From: Lepus europaeus
Lineage: Eukaryota > Chordata > Mammalia > Lagomorpha > Leporidae
Assembly: GCF_033115175.1 (NCBI RefSeq)
Contig: NC_084850.1
Span: forward strand, 19,003,218 to 19,067,217
DNA length: 64,000 nucleotides
Reading direction: 5' to 3'
Both the position numbers and the translations under genes were made by a program. Positions 25,735 through 37,345 of this stretch are shown in pieces. The stretch's first letter is position 1; the number at the start of each line of letters is the position of its first letter. The notes beneath the pieces were generated by a model. It was given only the letters and a program-made list of their open reading frames with translations, did no database searches and was not told the origin of the DNA.

Positions 25735-26560
25735 ACAATTTGGGTGTCCCACAGGGGTCCATTGTGATTAGAGGCTTGATCCCCAGTGGCAGTACTGGGA
25801 GATGCGTGGACCTTGAAGAAGGGGTACCTCATGGGAAATCCTTAGATCACTGGGGCCTTGAGGTAGGTTATATGTGATCTCCTGCCCCCACCCCGACCTT
25901 GGTAGTTCTCTCAATTCTTGACTTCTCTTGAGAGGGTTGTTCTAAATGCATGCATGGACCTTCCTTCCCACCCCCACCCCCACCCCTGCCACACTGGTTT
26001 CTGGCTTGAGATGTGATTAAAGCAGGAGTGGGTAGCTCTTCCTATCTGTTCTTCCTATTTGTTATGTTGTAAATGACAAACTATGAAGGCAAGGACACGG
26101 AAAGGCAAGTGAATAATGAAGCAAAGTTTATTGAAGACAAGTAATACATCAGATGGACAGACATCTCAGGAAAGAACTGAGAGTCCAGTGTGCATTCAAA
26201 CTATAGTTTTTATGGACATGAATATGGGTTTCCCATTTCTCCTCCCCAACCCCTTCTGGGAAATTCTGGGTGGGGGTTTCTGGATGGGGAGTTCCAGAAA
26301 ATCCTCCCTAGACCTTATCAGTGCAGTGTTGTCAGACCTACTAGTCCCCTTGATGCAGGACAGGGGCATTTCCTGGAGCTACCCCCAGGGAAAGGGCTGA
26401 AACCCATCTAACAGGGTTAGAGAATAAGAGCAGTTACTTTGGGTATAATTGCTGGTCTGCTTTTAGGGTTCATTTCTTCATTCCGTTGTACATAAATTTA
26501 TTTTCTTTAAAAACTGCATTTTTGGCCCATCTTACACAGCTAGGCTAACATCTACCTAGA
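25735..26560. other. Non-coding; possible antisense LTR block at 26040-26560
   Basis: 'gcaaagtttattgaagaca' could be an antisense poly(A) region and the rest is long-repeat-like, but ends and family could not be fixed. A C-rich (CCCCCA)n tract lies at 25969-25988. Confidence 0.3.
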
Positions 26561-26898
26561 TACTTTAACAGGATTGCTTGCAGTCCTGCTGCTACTCTCT
26601 GAAATGAGATGATGCAGCTAAGAAAGAGCCCTCACCGAGCCTGTGCTATGCACTTGGGACTTGTAACCTCCAAAACTGTGAGTTAAATGACCTCCTTTTT
26701 CTTTATAATTAGTCTGTGTCAGGCATTCATTGTGGTAATGAAAAGCTGACTGATAGACATGCTAAAAGGGATTTCAAGATATAATTAAAGTTACCAATCT
26801 TTGAATTACTCAAAAGAAAGATTATCTGGTGCCATGGTATGAATATTTGTGTCCTCTCCAAAATTTATGTTAACTTAATCCTCAGTGCAACAGTACAA

Positions 26899-27010
26899 GG
26901 GTACTTCAAAAAGTAGAAAATTAAATTGAAAGTAAGTTCATTTTGGTGCATATGAATTGTCTTCACAAAGTTCATGGGAAGTGCACATTATGAAAAATAT
27001 ATATTTCACC
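26899..27010. repeat. Palindromic MITE-like repeat, copy d
   Basis: Left arm 'ggtacttcaaaaagtagaaa', core 'gtaagttcattttggtgcat'. The right arm is disrupted (ttcacaaagttcatggga). Confidence 0.5.
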
Positions 27011-27045
27011 AAAATTAATATATTTTAAAATTTAGTTTTTTTATT

Positions 27046-27353
27046 TTTAAAAATATTTATCTATTTGAAAGAGTTACAGAGAGGGAGAGAGAGTCTTTCA
27101 TCCACTGGTTCACTCCCCAAATGGCCACAACAACCAGGGCTGGACCAGGCTGAAGCCATGAGCCAGGAGCTTCTTCTGGGTCTCCCACGTGGGTGCAAGG
27201 CCCCAAGCACTTGGGCTATCCTTCACTGCTTTCCCAGGCACATTAGCAGGGAGATGGATTGGAAGTGGAGCAGCTGGGACTTGAACTAGTGCCCATATTG
27301 TATGCTGGTACTGCAGGTGGTGACTTATCCCACTACACCACAATGCCAGCTCC
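27046..27353 (-). mobile_element. C repeat (CSINE)
   Basis: Antisense, full-length: 'atttatctatttgaaagagt' to 'accacaatgccagctccc'. Confidence 0.85.
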
Positions 27354-27384
27354 CAGGATTTTTATTTTGAGGTAATATTTCTTT

Positions 27385-27685
27385 TTTATTTATTTGAAAG
27401 GCAGAGTTGCAGAGAGGCAGAGAGAGGGAGAGAGAGAGAGAGAGAGAGAGGACTGATATCCTCCAGTTCACTCCTCAGATGGCTGCAATGGCTGGAGCTA
27501 AGTCAATCTGAAGCCAGGATCCAGGAGCTTCTTCCAGGTCTCCCACATGAGTGCAGGGGCCCAAGGACTTGGGTCATCTTCCACTGCTTTCCCAGACCAT
27601 AGCGGAGAGCTGGATTGGAAGTGGAGCAGCCGGGACTCGAACCAGTGCCCATATGGGATGCTGGCACTGCAGGCGGCGGCCCTGG
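27385..27685 (-). mobile_element. C repeat (CSINE), head-truncated
   Basis: Antisense with a (GA)n run at 27421-27450. Ends at 'gcaggcggcggcc' without the terminal head. Flanked by 'ggtaatattt' and 'ggtaacatat'. Confidence 0.85.
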
Positions 27686-27689
27686 TAAC

Positions 27690-29112
27690 ATATTTTTTTA
27701 TTGTAATTAATTTTATTCTTTTTAAAATGTTAATTGATTTTTAACAGATTCAATGTAGTTCATAGACACAACTCTAAGAATATAATGAATGATATGCCTT
27801 TCCTCCTGCCCCAACCCTGCCTAGAGATAACATCTTTTTAATTTACATTATATTCAAAGACTTTATGCTCCACTAAATAAAGAGTTCAACCAGTAAAAAG
27901 ACCCCAGGTCTTAGGGAATATAGGCAAGGACTATAAACATTAATCAAATGAAAAGATGCCCATTTCACTCATATACAGCAAATTTTAAAATAGTCACAGC
28001 TCATTAAAGCTTTAATAGTGTTATTGTAATTTTTTAAAAATTTATATAAGGTAGACAAATTTTACATATTTCATATTTAGGAACATAATGATACTTCCTA
28101 CCCTACCCTGCCTTCCATTCATGCTCCCGCCCTTCCTCTTCCTCCCTTTCAATTTCTACAATGATATATTTACAGTATATTTCATAATACAAGCTGAACC
28201 CTCCACTATGTAAAGGATTCAACAAATAGTAGTTAGAAAAAAAATCACTGTACCTCAAGAGTATAGACAAAGGCTGTAAACAATAATCAGTTCTCAAAAT
28301 GTCAATTTTGCTCATACATTACATTTTTTTGTACTCTGTGTATTAGTTACCATGAATCAGGGAAAACATGATACTTGTCATTTTGGGACTGGCTTATTTC
28401 ACTAAGCATAATGGTTTTCAGTAGCATCCATTTTGATGCAAAAGACAGGATTTCACTCATTTTTATAGCTGAGTAATTGTCTATACTATATGTCTATATA
28501 GGCTGGCGCCGTGGCTTAACAGGCTAATCCTCTGCCTTGTGGCGCCGGCATACCGGGTTCTAGTCCCGGTCGGGGCACCAATCCTGTCCTGGTTGCCCCT
28601 CTTCCAGGCCAGCTCTCTGCTGTGGCCAGGGAGTGCAGTGGAAGATGGCCCAAGTGCTTGGGCCCTGCACCCCATGGGAGACCAGGAGAAGCACCTGGCT
28701 CCTGCCATCGGAACAGCGCGGTGCGCCGGCCGCAGCGCGCCTACCGCGGCGGCCATTGGAGGGTGAACCAACGGCAAAAAGGAAGACCTTTCTGTCTCCC
28801 TCTACTGTCCACTCTGCCTGTCCAAAAAAAAAAAAAAAAAAAAGTCTGTCTCTATGTCTATATGTGTGTGTGTGTGTGTGTATCACAATTTCTTTATCCA
28901 GTCATCAGCTGATGGATATCTGGGTTGATTCCTTATCTTAGCTGTTGTGAATTGAGCTGCAATAACATGAGGGTACAGATAACTTTCATATGCTGAGTGG
29001 GATGGTAGGGTCATATGGTAAATTTACTTTTAGATTTCTGAGCAATCTCCATACTGTCTTCTACAATGGCTCTACTAGTTTACGTTCCCACCAACAGTGG
29101 AATTTTAAAATT
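27690..29112 (-). mobile_element. L1 3' portion, antisense, interrupted
   Basis: The 28375-28488 block is the antisense ORF2 end ('ctggcttatttcactaagca', 'gtagcatccattttgatgca'). It continues after a C repeat with 'tgttgtgaattgagctgca'. Bases 27770-27990 and 28080-28320 are two diverged copies of the same 3' UTR segment, so the UTR is duplicated or two L1 ends abut. Confidence 0.7.
28500..28852 (+). mobile_element. C repeat, poly-A subtype (CSINE2-like)
   Basis: Little-decayed, 20-A tail after 'ctctgcctgtcc', duplication 'tatgtctatat' at 28489-28499 and 28853-28863. Inserted in the antisense L1. Confidence 0.93.
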
Positions 29113-29113
29113 T

Positions 29114-29432
29114 TTTAAAAGAAAGATTTATTTATTTGAAAGGCAGAGTTACAGAGAGGTGGAGACAGAGAGAAAGAGAAAGATCTTCCATCTGCTAGTT
29201 CACTCCCCAAACGGCTGGAGCTGGGCCTATCTGAAGTCAGGAGCCAGGAAGTTCTTCCAGGTCTCCCATGTGGATGCAGGGGCCCAAACGCTTGGGCCAT
29301 CTTCTACTGCTTTCCCAGGCCGTAGCAGAGAGCTGGATTGGAAGTGAAGCAGCCGGACTCGAACCAGCCCCCATATGGGATGCCAGCACCACAGACGGTT
29401 GCTGTATCCACTACACCACAGTGCCGGCTCTG
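29114..29432 (-). mobile_element. C repeat (CSINE)
   Basis: Antisense, full-length, well preserved ('gatttatttatttgaaaggc' to 'caccacagtgccggctc'). Confidence 0.88.
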
Positions 29433-29454
29433 GCTTTTAAATCTTTTAACACAA

Positions 29455-29738
29455 TATTTATTTATTTATTTGAAAGGTGGAGTTACATAGAGGGAGATGC
29501 TGCTTTATTCCCAAATGGCCGCCACAGCCACAGCAGAGCCAGACCAAAGCCAGGAGCCAGGAGCTTCATCCAGGTCTCCCACTTAGTTGCAGGGGCCCAA
29601 GTACTTGGGCCATCTTCCACTGCTTTTCCCAGCACATAAGCAGGGAGCAGAATCAGAAGTGGAGCAAGCAGCCAGGACTTGAACTGACGCCCATATGGAT
29701 GGCAGCTTAACCCCCTATGCCACAGTGCCAGCCCCCAG
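29455..29738 (-). mobile_element. C repeat (CSINE)
   Basis: Antisense copy 23 bp after the previous one. Some internal loss. Ends 'ccacagtgccagcccccag'. Confidence 0.85.
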
Positions 29739-29865
29739 GTTATCATTCTTAACAATTTAACAAAGATTTAAAACAAAGCTTGACAACACACTGTATTTGC
29801 AGGAAAATTGGTACTCATAGGCGTCATAGGCATTTGTTTTTGTTTTTTGATTTTTTAAAAATTTT

Positions 29866-30192
29866 AGCTGGTGCCGTGTCTCACTTGGCTAATCCTCCAT
29901 CTGCTACACCAGCACCCTGGGTTCTAGTCCTGGTTGGGGTGCCAGATTCTGTCCTGGTTGCTCCTCTTCCAGTCCAGCTCTCTGCTGTGGCCCAGGAAGG
30001 CAGTGGAGGATGCCCCAAGTGCTTGGGCCCTGCACTCGCATGGGAGACCAGGAGGAAGCACCTGGCTCCTGGCCTCGGATTGGCACAGTGCGCCGTCCGT
30101 AGCAGCCATTTGGGGGGTGAACCAACGGAAGGAAGACCTTTCTCTCTCTCTCTCTCTCACTGTCTAACTCTGCCTGTCAAAAAAAAAAAATT
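29866..30192 (+). mobile_element. C repeat, poly-A subtype (CSINE2-like)
   Basis: Older member of the subtype: head 'agctggtgccgtgtctcact', box B 'gggttctagtcctggttgg', end 'ctgcctgtcaaaaaaaaaa'. Confidence 0.88.
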
Positions 30193-30245
30193 AGCTCCCA
30201 CACAAAATAAATATTTTTAATTCATTTTCCCACAATTTTAAAAAA

Positions 30246-30561
30246 GATTTATTTATTTATTTGAAAGGCAGAGTTACAGAGAGACAGAGGCAGAGAGAGA
30301 GAGAGACAGAGAAATCTTTCATCCACTGGTTCACTCCAAATGGCCGTGGCTGGAGCTGGGCTGATCTGAAACCAGGAGCCAGGAGCTTCTTGGGGGTCTC
30401 CCATGTGGGTGCATGGGCCTAAGGACTTGAGCCATCTTCTACTACTTTCTCAAGCCATAGCAGAGAGCTGGATCGGAAGTAGAACAGCTAAGACTCGAAC
30501 CCACATGGGATGCTGGTACTGCAGGCGGCGGCTTTTCCTGCTGCGTTACAGTGCCGGTCCC
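30246..30561 (-). mobile_element. C repeat (CSINE)
   Basis: Antisense, with target copies 'cccacaattttaaaaa' at 30229-30244 and 'cccacaaattttaaaaa' at 30562-30578. Confidence 0.88.
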
Positions 30562-30589
30562 CCCACAAATTTTAAAAATAATTTTTTTC

Positions 30590-30852
30590 TAGTTTGAGAA
30601 GTAGTAGGAGACAGAGACAGAAAGCTTTCATCCTCTGGCTCACTCTCCAAGTGCTCATGATGATCGAGGCTGAAGCCAGGAGCCAGGAACTCAATACAGT
30701 TTTCCAACACGGGTGGCAGGAGTCTAATATCTTTTGCCATCCTCACTGCCTCCCAGGATCTGCAGGAAGCTGGATTCAGGATCCAGAGCCAAACCCAGGC
30801 ACTCCAGTATGGAATGTGGGCGTTTTAACTGCTGGGCCAAGCACCTGCCCTG
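30590..30852 (-). mobile_element. C repeat-like copy, degenerate
   Basis: Antisense, diverged: 'cagaaagctttcatcctctg', 'tgaagccaggagccaggaac', head 'ctgggccaagcacctgccc'. Confidence 0.6.
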
Positions 30853-31139
30853 TCTCATAACCTTTTTGAAGTATATTTATATTAAGAGATGGGTCCTCTG
30901 AGACATGATTAGGTCATGAGATTTAGAGCCCTTATAAAAAAAGAGGTTTCAGTGCTCTAGCACTGACTCCCTGCTGACATTTTGATCTTGGACTTCCAAG
31001 CTTCCAGAACTGAGAAATAAATTTCTGTGATTTTTAATTTACCCAGTTCAATGTATTTTGTTATAGCATCAGGAAAAGACTAAGACATCTGGGTAGGCCC
31101 AGGCTAATCACATAAGTTCTTTCAGAACTGGTAGCAGGG

Positions 31140-31425
31140 CAAGTATTTTGTGTAGCAGTTGAGCCACCACTTGGGACACCCACATCCCATATTGGAGTGT
31201 GTGGGTTCAAGTCTCAGCTCTGCTCCCAATTACAGCTTCCTGCTAATGCAAACCCTGGAAGGCGGCAGATGATGACTCAAGGATGATGTGGGAGATTTGG
31301 ATTGAGTTTAATGCTCCTGACTTCAGCTTGGCCCAGTCTTGGCCATTGTTGTCATTTAGGGAGTGAACCAGTAGATGGGAATTCTGTCTCTTGGTCTGTT
31401 TTGTCTTTCAAAGAAAATAATCACT
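31140..31425 (+). mobile_element. C repeat (CSINE), diverged
   Basis: Head 'gtattttgtgtagcagttga', box B-like 'tgggttcaagtctcagc', tail 'gtctttcaaagaaaataatc'. Confidence 0.68.
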
Positions 31426-31726
31426 TAAAAAATATCTGGTAGCAGTTTCTCTAGCTGGTAGCAAAAGGCAGTGTCAGAGAGATTAAAGCAGTAGGTTTTC
31501 ATGTGATACTGCTTTCCTGAAGGTAAAGGGGGCTATCTGTCAAGGAATAAAGCAGGCTCTAGAAGCTCATAGCATCCTGTGGCTGGCAGCCAGGAAGACA
31601 TGAATAGAATTCTACTATCAATCCCAGTGAGCTGGGAAGCAGATTTTTCCCCCCAGAAACTCCAGAGAACAGCCCAGCCCAGCCCAGCCAACACTTTGAT
31701 TTTATCCCTTAAGAAACTCAGAGCAG

Positions 31727-32101
31727 GCCGGCGCCATGGCTTAACAGGCTAATCCTCTGCCTTGAGGTGCCAGCACACCAGGTTCTAGTCCCGGTTGGGG
31801 CGCTGGATCCTGTCCCGGTTGCCCCTCTTCCAGGCCAGCTCTCTGCTATGGCCCGGGAAGGCAGTGGAGGATGGCCCAAGTGCTTGGGCCCTGCACCCCA
31901 TGGGAGACCAGGAGAAGCACCTGGCTCCTGCCAACAGATCAGTGCGGTGCGCCGGCTGCAGCGCGCCGGCCGCGGTGGACATTGGAGGGTGAACCAACGG
32001 CAAAGGAAGACCTTTCTCTCTGTCTCTCTCTCTCACTATCCACTCTGCCTGTCAGAAATAAAAAATGAAATAAAAAAAAGAGTAGATTAAAAAAAAAAAA
32101 A
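31727..32101 (+). mobile_element. C repeat, poly-A subtype (CSINE2-like)
   Basis: Complete copy with an A-rich tail expanded to about 50 bp. Perfect 16-bp duplication 'aagaaactcagagcag' at 31711-31726 and 32102-32117. Confidence 0.94.
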
Positions 32102-32117
32102 AAGAAACTCAGAGCAG

Positions 32118-32454
32118 AGAACCCAGTAGAGCCACTTGGTCTTCTGACCTATATAACTGCTCTGTGAACGTTGTTCAAGTCGCTAAGTCTGTAGTAATTT
32201 GTTAAAATTATATATTAACAGAAGTGAATACAGTGTTGGCTCCCATAGTTTGTATTTTTCAAGTTACTTGTCCATTTCACTTGACCTGTTAATTATTGCC
32301 ATATTTATCTACAATATACCCTTTTAAAAATATGCAAGATATATAGTGCGATTCTTTTTCATTCCTAATGCTGAACAACTTCGGAGGATGGTGGTACTAT
32401 TTATAGAAGATGTGGAGGAACAGATATGCATGGTAAACTCAAGAATTTGATTTT
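32118..32454. other. Non-coding, unassigned
   Basis: AT-rich, with no gene or repeat supportable. Confidence 0.35.
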
Positions 32455-32700
32455 TAATATCATATCTAACACTTATTGGACACTTCTATGTGCCAGACAC
32501 TGCTCTAAGAACTGAATTAACTATTTTGTTCCCAACAAGAATTCAGTAAGGTAAACATTATTATTTTCCTCATTTGATGCATGAGAAAATTGAGTCACAT
32601 AGATTAAATAAGTTGCTCAAGGTCATATACCTATAAACTGATAGACTTAGGTTTCAAACCTATGAAGTGTTGCTTCAAAAACTGTGTTTTAAAATAGCAT
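32455..32700 (+). mobile_element. MIR SINE
   Basis: 'aacacttattggacacttct', 'atgtgccagacactgctcta', 'agttgctcaaggtcatatac': the MIR order, well preserved. Confidence 0.82.
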
Positions 32701-32715
32701 TCTGGAGTGTCTATC

Positions 32716-33110
32716 ATGTATTAGCTTAGTCCATTTTCTGCTGCTTTAACAGAATACATGAGACTGGGTAATTTATAAAGAACAGAGATGTATTTGGCTC
32801 ACAGTTTTAGAACCTGCATAGTCCAAGATCAAGGGGCCAGATGCAGGTAAGAGCTTTCTTGCTCTGTCAGCACATGGTGGAAGGCATCATACATTCTTGC
32901 ATCCAGGATGGGGGTGGAGAGAAAGAAGAAAGGGAGGCAAACCCCTGTGATAGCTAACTTAACTCCTAAAATAACAGCATGAATCCATTTATGAGCATAC
33001 ATGACCTAATATTAAAGGTAATGACCCCTTAAAAGGCCCATCTCTCAACACTGTCATAGTAGCAATTAGATGTCAACATAAGTTTTGGAGGGGAAAAGCA
33101 AACCATAGCA
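32716..33110 (+). mobile_element. MST/THE1-like MaLR LTR
   Basis: LTR start 'tgtattagcttagtccattt', 'gagactgggtaatttataaa', end 'gcaaaccatagca'. Solo, non-coding old LTR. Confidence 0.72.
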
Positions 33111-33267
33111 TGCATATGAATATATATAATAATTTATGAAACATTAAATTTGAAATGAATGTCAGCCAGGCAAACAGAAATGTCACATGTACAATTGGAC
33201 ATATATGATTGGAGCTCCCTGGACGTGTTTGAGTTGGAGATATAAATTGGTTAGTTCTTAGCATTTT

Positions 33268-33293
33268 TTTTTTAATTTTTGACAGGCAGAGTG

Positions 33294-33324
<31 letters not shown>

Positions 33325-33600
33325 GTCTTTTTTTGCCGTTGGTTCACCCTCCAATGGCTGCCGCGGCCGGCACGCTGTGGCCGGCGCATTGCGCTGATCT
33401 GAAGGCAGGAGCCAGTTGCTTATCCTGGTCTCCCATGGGGTGCAGGGCCCAAGCACTTGGGCCATCCTCCACTGCACTCCTGAGCCATAGCAGAGAGCTG
33501 GCCTGGAAGAGGGACAGAATCCAGTGCCCCGACCGGGACTAGAACCCGGTGTGCCAGCGCCGCAAAAGGAGGATTAGCCTGTTGAGCCACGGCGCCAGCC
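33268..33600 (-). mobile_element. C repeat, poly-A subtype (CSINE2-like)
   Basis: Antisense, with perfect 15-bp duplication 'agttcttagcatttt' at 33253-33267 and 33601-33615. (GA)12 inside. Confidence 0.94.
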
Positions 33601-33615
33601 AGTTCTTAGCATTTT

Positions 33616-34092
33616 AAAAATATGATTATAGAAATTGATGGGGTTGCTTATGGAGAGGAGAGCATGGACACAGAAGTGCAAGGTCTGAGTCCTAGGATAC
33701 CCTGGCATTTAGAGACTGAGATGAGAATATAGCAAGGAACTTGAGAAGCAGTGAGCTGAGGGGTAGGAAGAAAAGTTAATGTGGTGTCTAGGAAGCCAAC
33801 ACAAAAAAGTCGGAAGAATGTGTTGAATGCTTCAGAAGTCAAGAAAAAAGAGAGGATATTGAACACAGTATACTGTCTCCATTAGGTATAGCAACATACA
33901 TGTTGTTGGTGAGCTTAACAAAAACAATTTCAGTGGAATGGAGGAAACAGAACCTAATTTGAAGTAGATCAAGGAGAGAGTGGCACACAAAGAAGGAAAA
34001 GCAAGAACTAGAGTGAACTATTTTGAGAAGTTTCACTGTGGTAAAGTACAGAGACAAGTGGGGGGGATGGGTCCAAAGATCAAATGTTTTTA
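33616..34092. other. Non-coding, unassigned purine-rich
   Basis: Purine-biased sequence (agaggaga, aggaaaagcaag) that looks like an old repeat, but no family could be named. No gene. Confidence 0.3.
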
Positions 34093-34413
34093 AAAAGATT
34101 TATTTTGATTTATTTGAAAGAGTGACAGAGAAACACACACATAAACACAGAGGTCTTCCATCCGCTGGTTCACTCCCCAAATGGCCACAATGGCTGAGGC
34201 TGGGCAAGGCCAAAGCCAGGAGCCAGGAACTCCATCTGGGTTTCCTATATGGGTGGCAGAAGACCAGTATTTGGTCCATTTTTTGCTGCTTTCCCAGGTG
34301 AATTAGCAGGGAGCTGGATCAGAAGTGAAGCAGCCAGGATTTGAACAGCCATTCCCACACGGAATGCCGCCATGACAAGTGGTGGCTTAACCCACTGTGC
34401 TACAACACTGGCC
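34093..34413 (-). mobile_element. C repeat (CSINE)
   Basis: Antisense; 'cttccatccgctggttcact' body, head 'tgctacaacactggcccc'. Confidence 0.82.
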
Positions 34414-34742
34414 CCAAAGAACAGAGGTGAATATGTTTATAGATGTATTGGGCTGTTTCAGTAAAGGGGAAGTAATTGATACATGATAACGAGGGGATGG
34501 CTGTTCACAGGATGTGGAGTGGGTGGAATCCAAAGAAATGAGTGAAAGGACAACTTTAAGAGCAGAAGTACTTCTACAGGTGCACAAGCAGAGACATTAG
34601 TAGATTTGGTTGTAAGACAGTGAAAAAAAACTTATATTAGTGTTTTTTTTTTCTAGTTAGTGATTGGCTGAAAGTGAGCAGGAGAGACAATAAATGAAAT
34701 GTCATTTTGAAAAGTTTTAAAGAAAACAGAATATTTTTAAAT
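34414..34742. other. Non-coding, unassigned
   Basis: No supportable feature between two C repeats. Confidence 0.35.
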
Positions 34743-35034
34743 ATTAAATATTTATTTTATTTATTTGGCAGGCAGAGTTAGAGAGAGAGAGAGAGATCTT
34801 CCATCCACTGGTTCACTCCCCAAATGGCTGCAATGGCATGGTCTGGACCAGGCTGAAGCCAGCAGGTTCTTCCTGGTCTCCCACATGGGTGGAGGGACCC
34901 AAGTACTTGGGCCATTCTTTGCTGCTTTCCCAGGAGCGTTAGCAGGGAGCTGGATAGGAAATGGAGCAGGCAGGACTGTATCTGGTGCCATTTGTAGCGC
35001 CAGTGCTGCAGGCTGCTGACCCACAATGCTGGCA
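34743..35034 (-). mobile_element. C repeat (CSINE)
   Basis: Antisense, (GA)n near 34781-34795, head 'cccacaatgctggcac'. Some internal loss. Confidence 0.82.
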
Positions 35035-35329
35035 CAAGAATTTTTGATACTGTTGAGTCCTACTTAAGTTTTATATCACATATTTATGGAGAAGCTAGTC
35101 AGTGTGTTTGTGTATTTTTCTCCAGCAACTTAGAGCTTAGGTGCAGGTAAAGATCCCACAAAGGCAATATATAATGAAGTTAAGAAGTAAGTTACCAGAG
35201 ATAAACTGATATGAAAAATATAGTAGAATGGATATGGTATAGTCAAGTCAGCAGTAGCAAATACCTACCTCACTACACCACCCACATACCACCCCACTTC
35301 CTTATGCTCCTTTGCTGAAAAACTTCTTT
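35035..35329. other. Non-coding, unassigned
   Basis: No supportable feature. Confidence 0.3.
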
Positions 35330-35369
35330 TTTTAAAAAGATTTATTTATTTATTTGAAAGTCAGAGTTA

Positions 35370-35422
<53 letters not shown>

Positions 35423-35684
35423 CTTTCATCCACTGGTTCACTCCCCAGTTGGCTGCAATGGCCAGAGATGCACCGATTTGAGGCCAGGAACTAGGAGCTT
35501 CCTCCAGGTCTCCCACAAGGGTGCAGGGGTCCAAGCACTTGGGCCATCTTCTACTGCTTTCCCAGGCCATAGCAGAGAGCTGGGTCAGAAGTAGAGCAGC
35601 CAGGACTTGAACTGGCACTCACATGGGACGCCAGCACTGTAGGCAGCAGCTTTACATGCTAGGCCACAGCGCCTGCCCCTGAAA
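35330..35684 (-). mobile_element. C repeat (CSINE) with long (CA)n(GA)n
   Basis: Antisense full-length. Microsatellite (CA)9-(GA)17 at 35371-35420 lengthens it. Confidence 0.88.
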
Positions 35685-35689
35685 AACTT

Positions 35690-36080
35690 TAAAAGAGCAC
35701 TCTGTACCTGCTATTCCAACTCCTCTTCTCACATTCTCTTTAACACACTGCAATTAAATTTTAACTCCCATCACTACACTGAAACTGTTGTCGTCAAGGT
35801 CACCAATGACTGCACATTGCTAAATTCAATTGCCATCTTCCTCTTACTTGACACATTAGCAGCATTTGACCCTGTTGAGCACAACCTCCTCCCTGCTAGA
35901 ATTTCTCCATTTGTATTTCAGGATGCCACACTTCCTTGGTTTTCCTTTTATCCTGCTAGTCGCCACTTTCAGTCTCTTTTGCTGACACTCCTCCTTAACC
36001 TCTTAAACTATAGAAGTGTCCCCAAGCCACAGTCCTTAGTCCTCTTTTCTAGATATACTTCCTTGTAGCTTTATATACCG
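35690..36080 (+). pseudogene. L2 LINE ORF2 reverse-transcriptase remnant
   Basis: Frame 35817-36068 reads LAAFDPVEHNLL, corresponding to the L2 (CR1-clade) reverse-transcriptase motif around 'SAAFDTVDH'. Upstream, 'gtcaaggtcaccaatgactg' is the L2 'aaggtcaccaatgac' block. Sense strand. It encodes no full protein and is the degraded catalytic-domain region of a once-autonomous LINE. The 3' end of an L2 in the same orientation follows at 36810. Confidence 0.7.
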
Positions 36081-36087
36081 TCTATAT

Positions 36088-36300
36088 ACAGTCATGCACA
36101 GCTTAATGATGGCAATATATTCTAAGAAATGTGTTGACACGTAATTTCATCACTTTGTGAACATCACAGAGTGTACTTACACAAACCTAGATGATGTAGT
36201 CAGGCATTCCATGTGGTCCACCGATGCAATCAAGACATGCAGTAAACATGAGATGGCTGTGACTGCTGCCCATACAACCCAGCACGCTGTTTTACAAAAA
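36088..36300. mobile_element. MER2-like DNA transposon remnant
   Basis: 'cagtcatgcacagcttaatg' and 'gagtgtacttacacaaacct' match the MER2 (Tigger-derived) 5' block. The right end decays into AT-rich sequence. Confidence 0.6.
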
Positions 36301-36435
36301 ATGTTTCTATAGGTATGAGAACTATAAATAATAAAAATATAGTATATCAGAAATATAGTTGTTTATTATGATCAAATAATATGCTGTACTTAATTGTATT
36401 GTTATATGCTTATACAACTGGCACTGAAGTACACT

Positions 36436-36758
36436 TTTTTTAAACATGTATCTATTTTCATTTGAGAGGTAGAATTACAGAGAGAGGCAGAGAGAGAGAA
36501 GTCTTCCATCTGCTGGTTCACTCCCCAGATGGACTCAACAGCTGGAGCTGTGCTGATCCAAAGTTAGGAGCCAGGAGCTTCTTCTGGATCTCCCACATGG
36601 TGCAGGGGCTCAGCAACTTAGGCCATCTTCCACTGCTTTCCCAGGCCATACCAGAGAGCTGGATCAGAAGTGGAACAGCCGGGACTCAAACAGGTGCCCA
36701 TATGGGATTCCTGTGCTGCAGCCAGAGGCTTAGCCCCCTAGCCGCAGTGCCAGCCCCG
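36436..36758 (-). mobile_element. C repeat (CSINE)
   Basis: Antisense full-length; head 'agccgcagtgccagcccc'. Confidence 0.87.
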
Positions 36759-36809
36759 GTAATCAGCCTTCTTAAAATGGTATACTGACTCCATATCAGA
36801 ATAAAATAA

Positions 36810-37345
36810 TGAAAATGACCTTCAGGGCCCTTAATTGTCAGGCTCATTTTTTCATCTCCAATATCACCTACTTACTCCCCCTTCAGTGACTTGGGTACAG
36901 CCATTCTAGTTTCATTGTTATTCCTTGACTATTCAAGCAGTCTCTCCCTAGGGATTCTGCTCTGCCTTGTCCCCTCTGCCTGAAACACTCCTCTCCCCAG
37001 ATATGCATTTCATTATCTCCCTCACCTCTTTCACGTCTTTGTTTAAATCTCACCGCCTCAATGAGGCCTACCCTTCATATTTGATATTGCAGTCTGCCTA
37101 TCCCATCTTACAGCATGCACAGCATGGCTGAATTCTGTTGCCTTGCTCTAGGTTTTTTCCCCTGTAACTCTCACCACTTTGTTACATACTATATGACTTA
37201 ATACTTTTATATCCATTATTTGCTTTTTGTTTTCTCCTGTTGGAATATAATATTGAGGAGATCATGGATCTTTACTTATTTATTGATGTATCCCAAAAGC
37301 CTAAATTGGGAGTTCAACAAATATGTATTGAATGAATAAATATGC
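36810..37345 (+). mobile_element. L2 LINE 3' end
   Basis: Classic L2 text: 'ctctgcctgaaacactcctc', 'tttcacgtctttgtttaaat', 'ctcaatgaggcctaccctt', ending 'tgtattgaatgaataaa'. Confidence 0.82.

Larger units (their letters stand above)
26830..31086 (-). mobile_element. MaLR-type LTR (MLT1-like) split over 4.2 kb
   Basis: Left part 26830-26897 ('tgccatggtatgaatatttg', 'tgtcctctccaaaatttatg'). Right part about 30866-31086 ('gattaggtcatgagatttag', 'cagaactgagaaataaattt', ending 'aagactaagaca'). Everything between is later insertion. Non-coding antisense LTR. Confidence 0.6.

Noticed and set aside
35817..36068. Possible small gene (83 codons)
   Set aside because: The AAFDPVEH motif and flanking text identify it as a decayed L2 reverse-transcriptase fragment.
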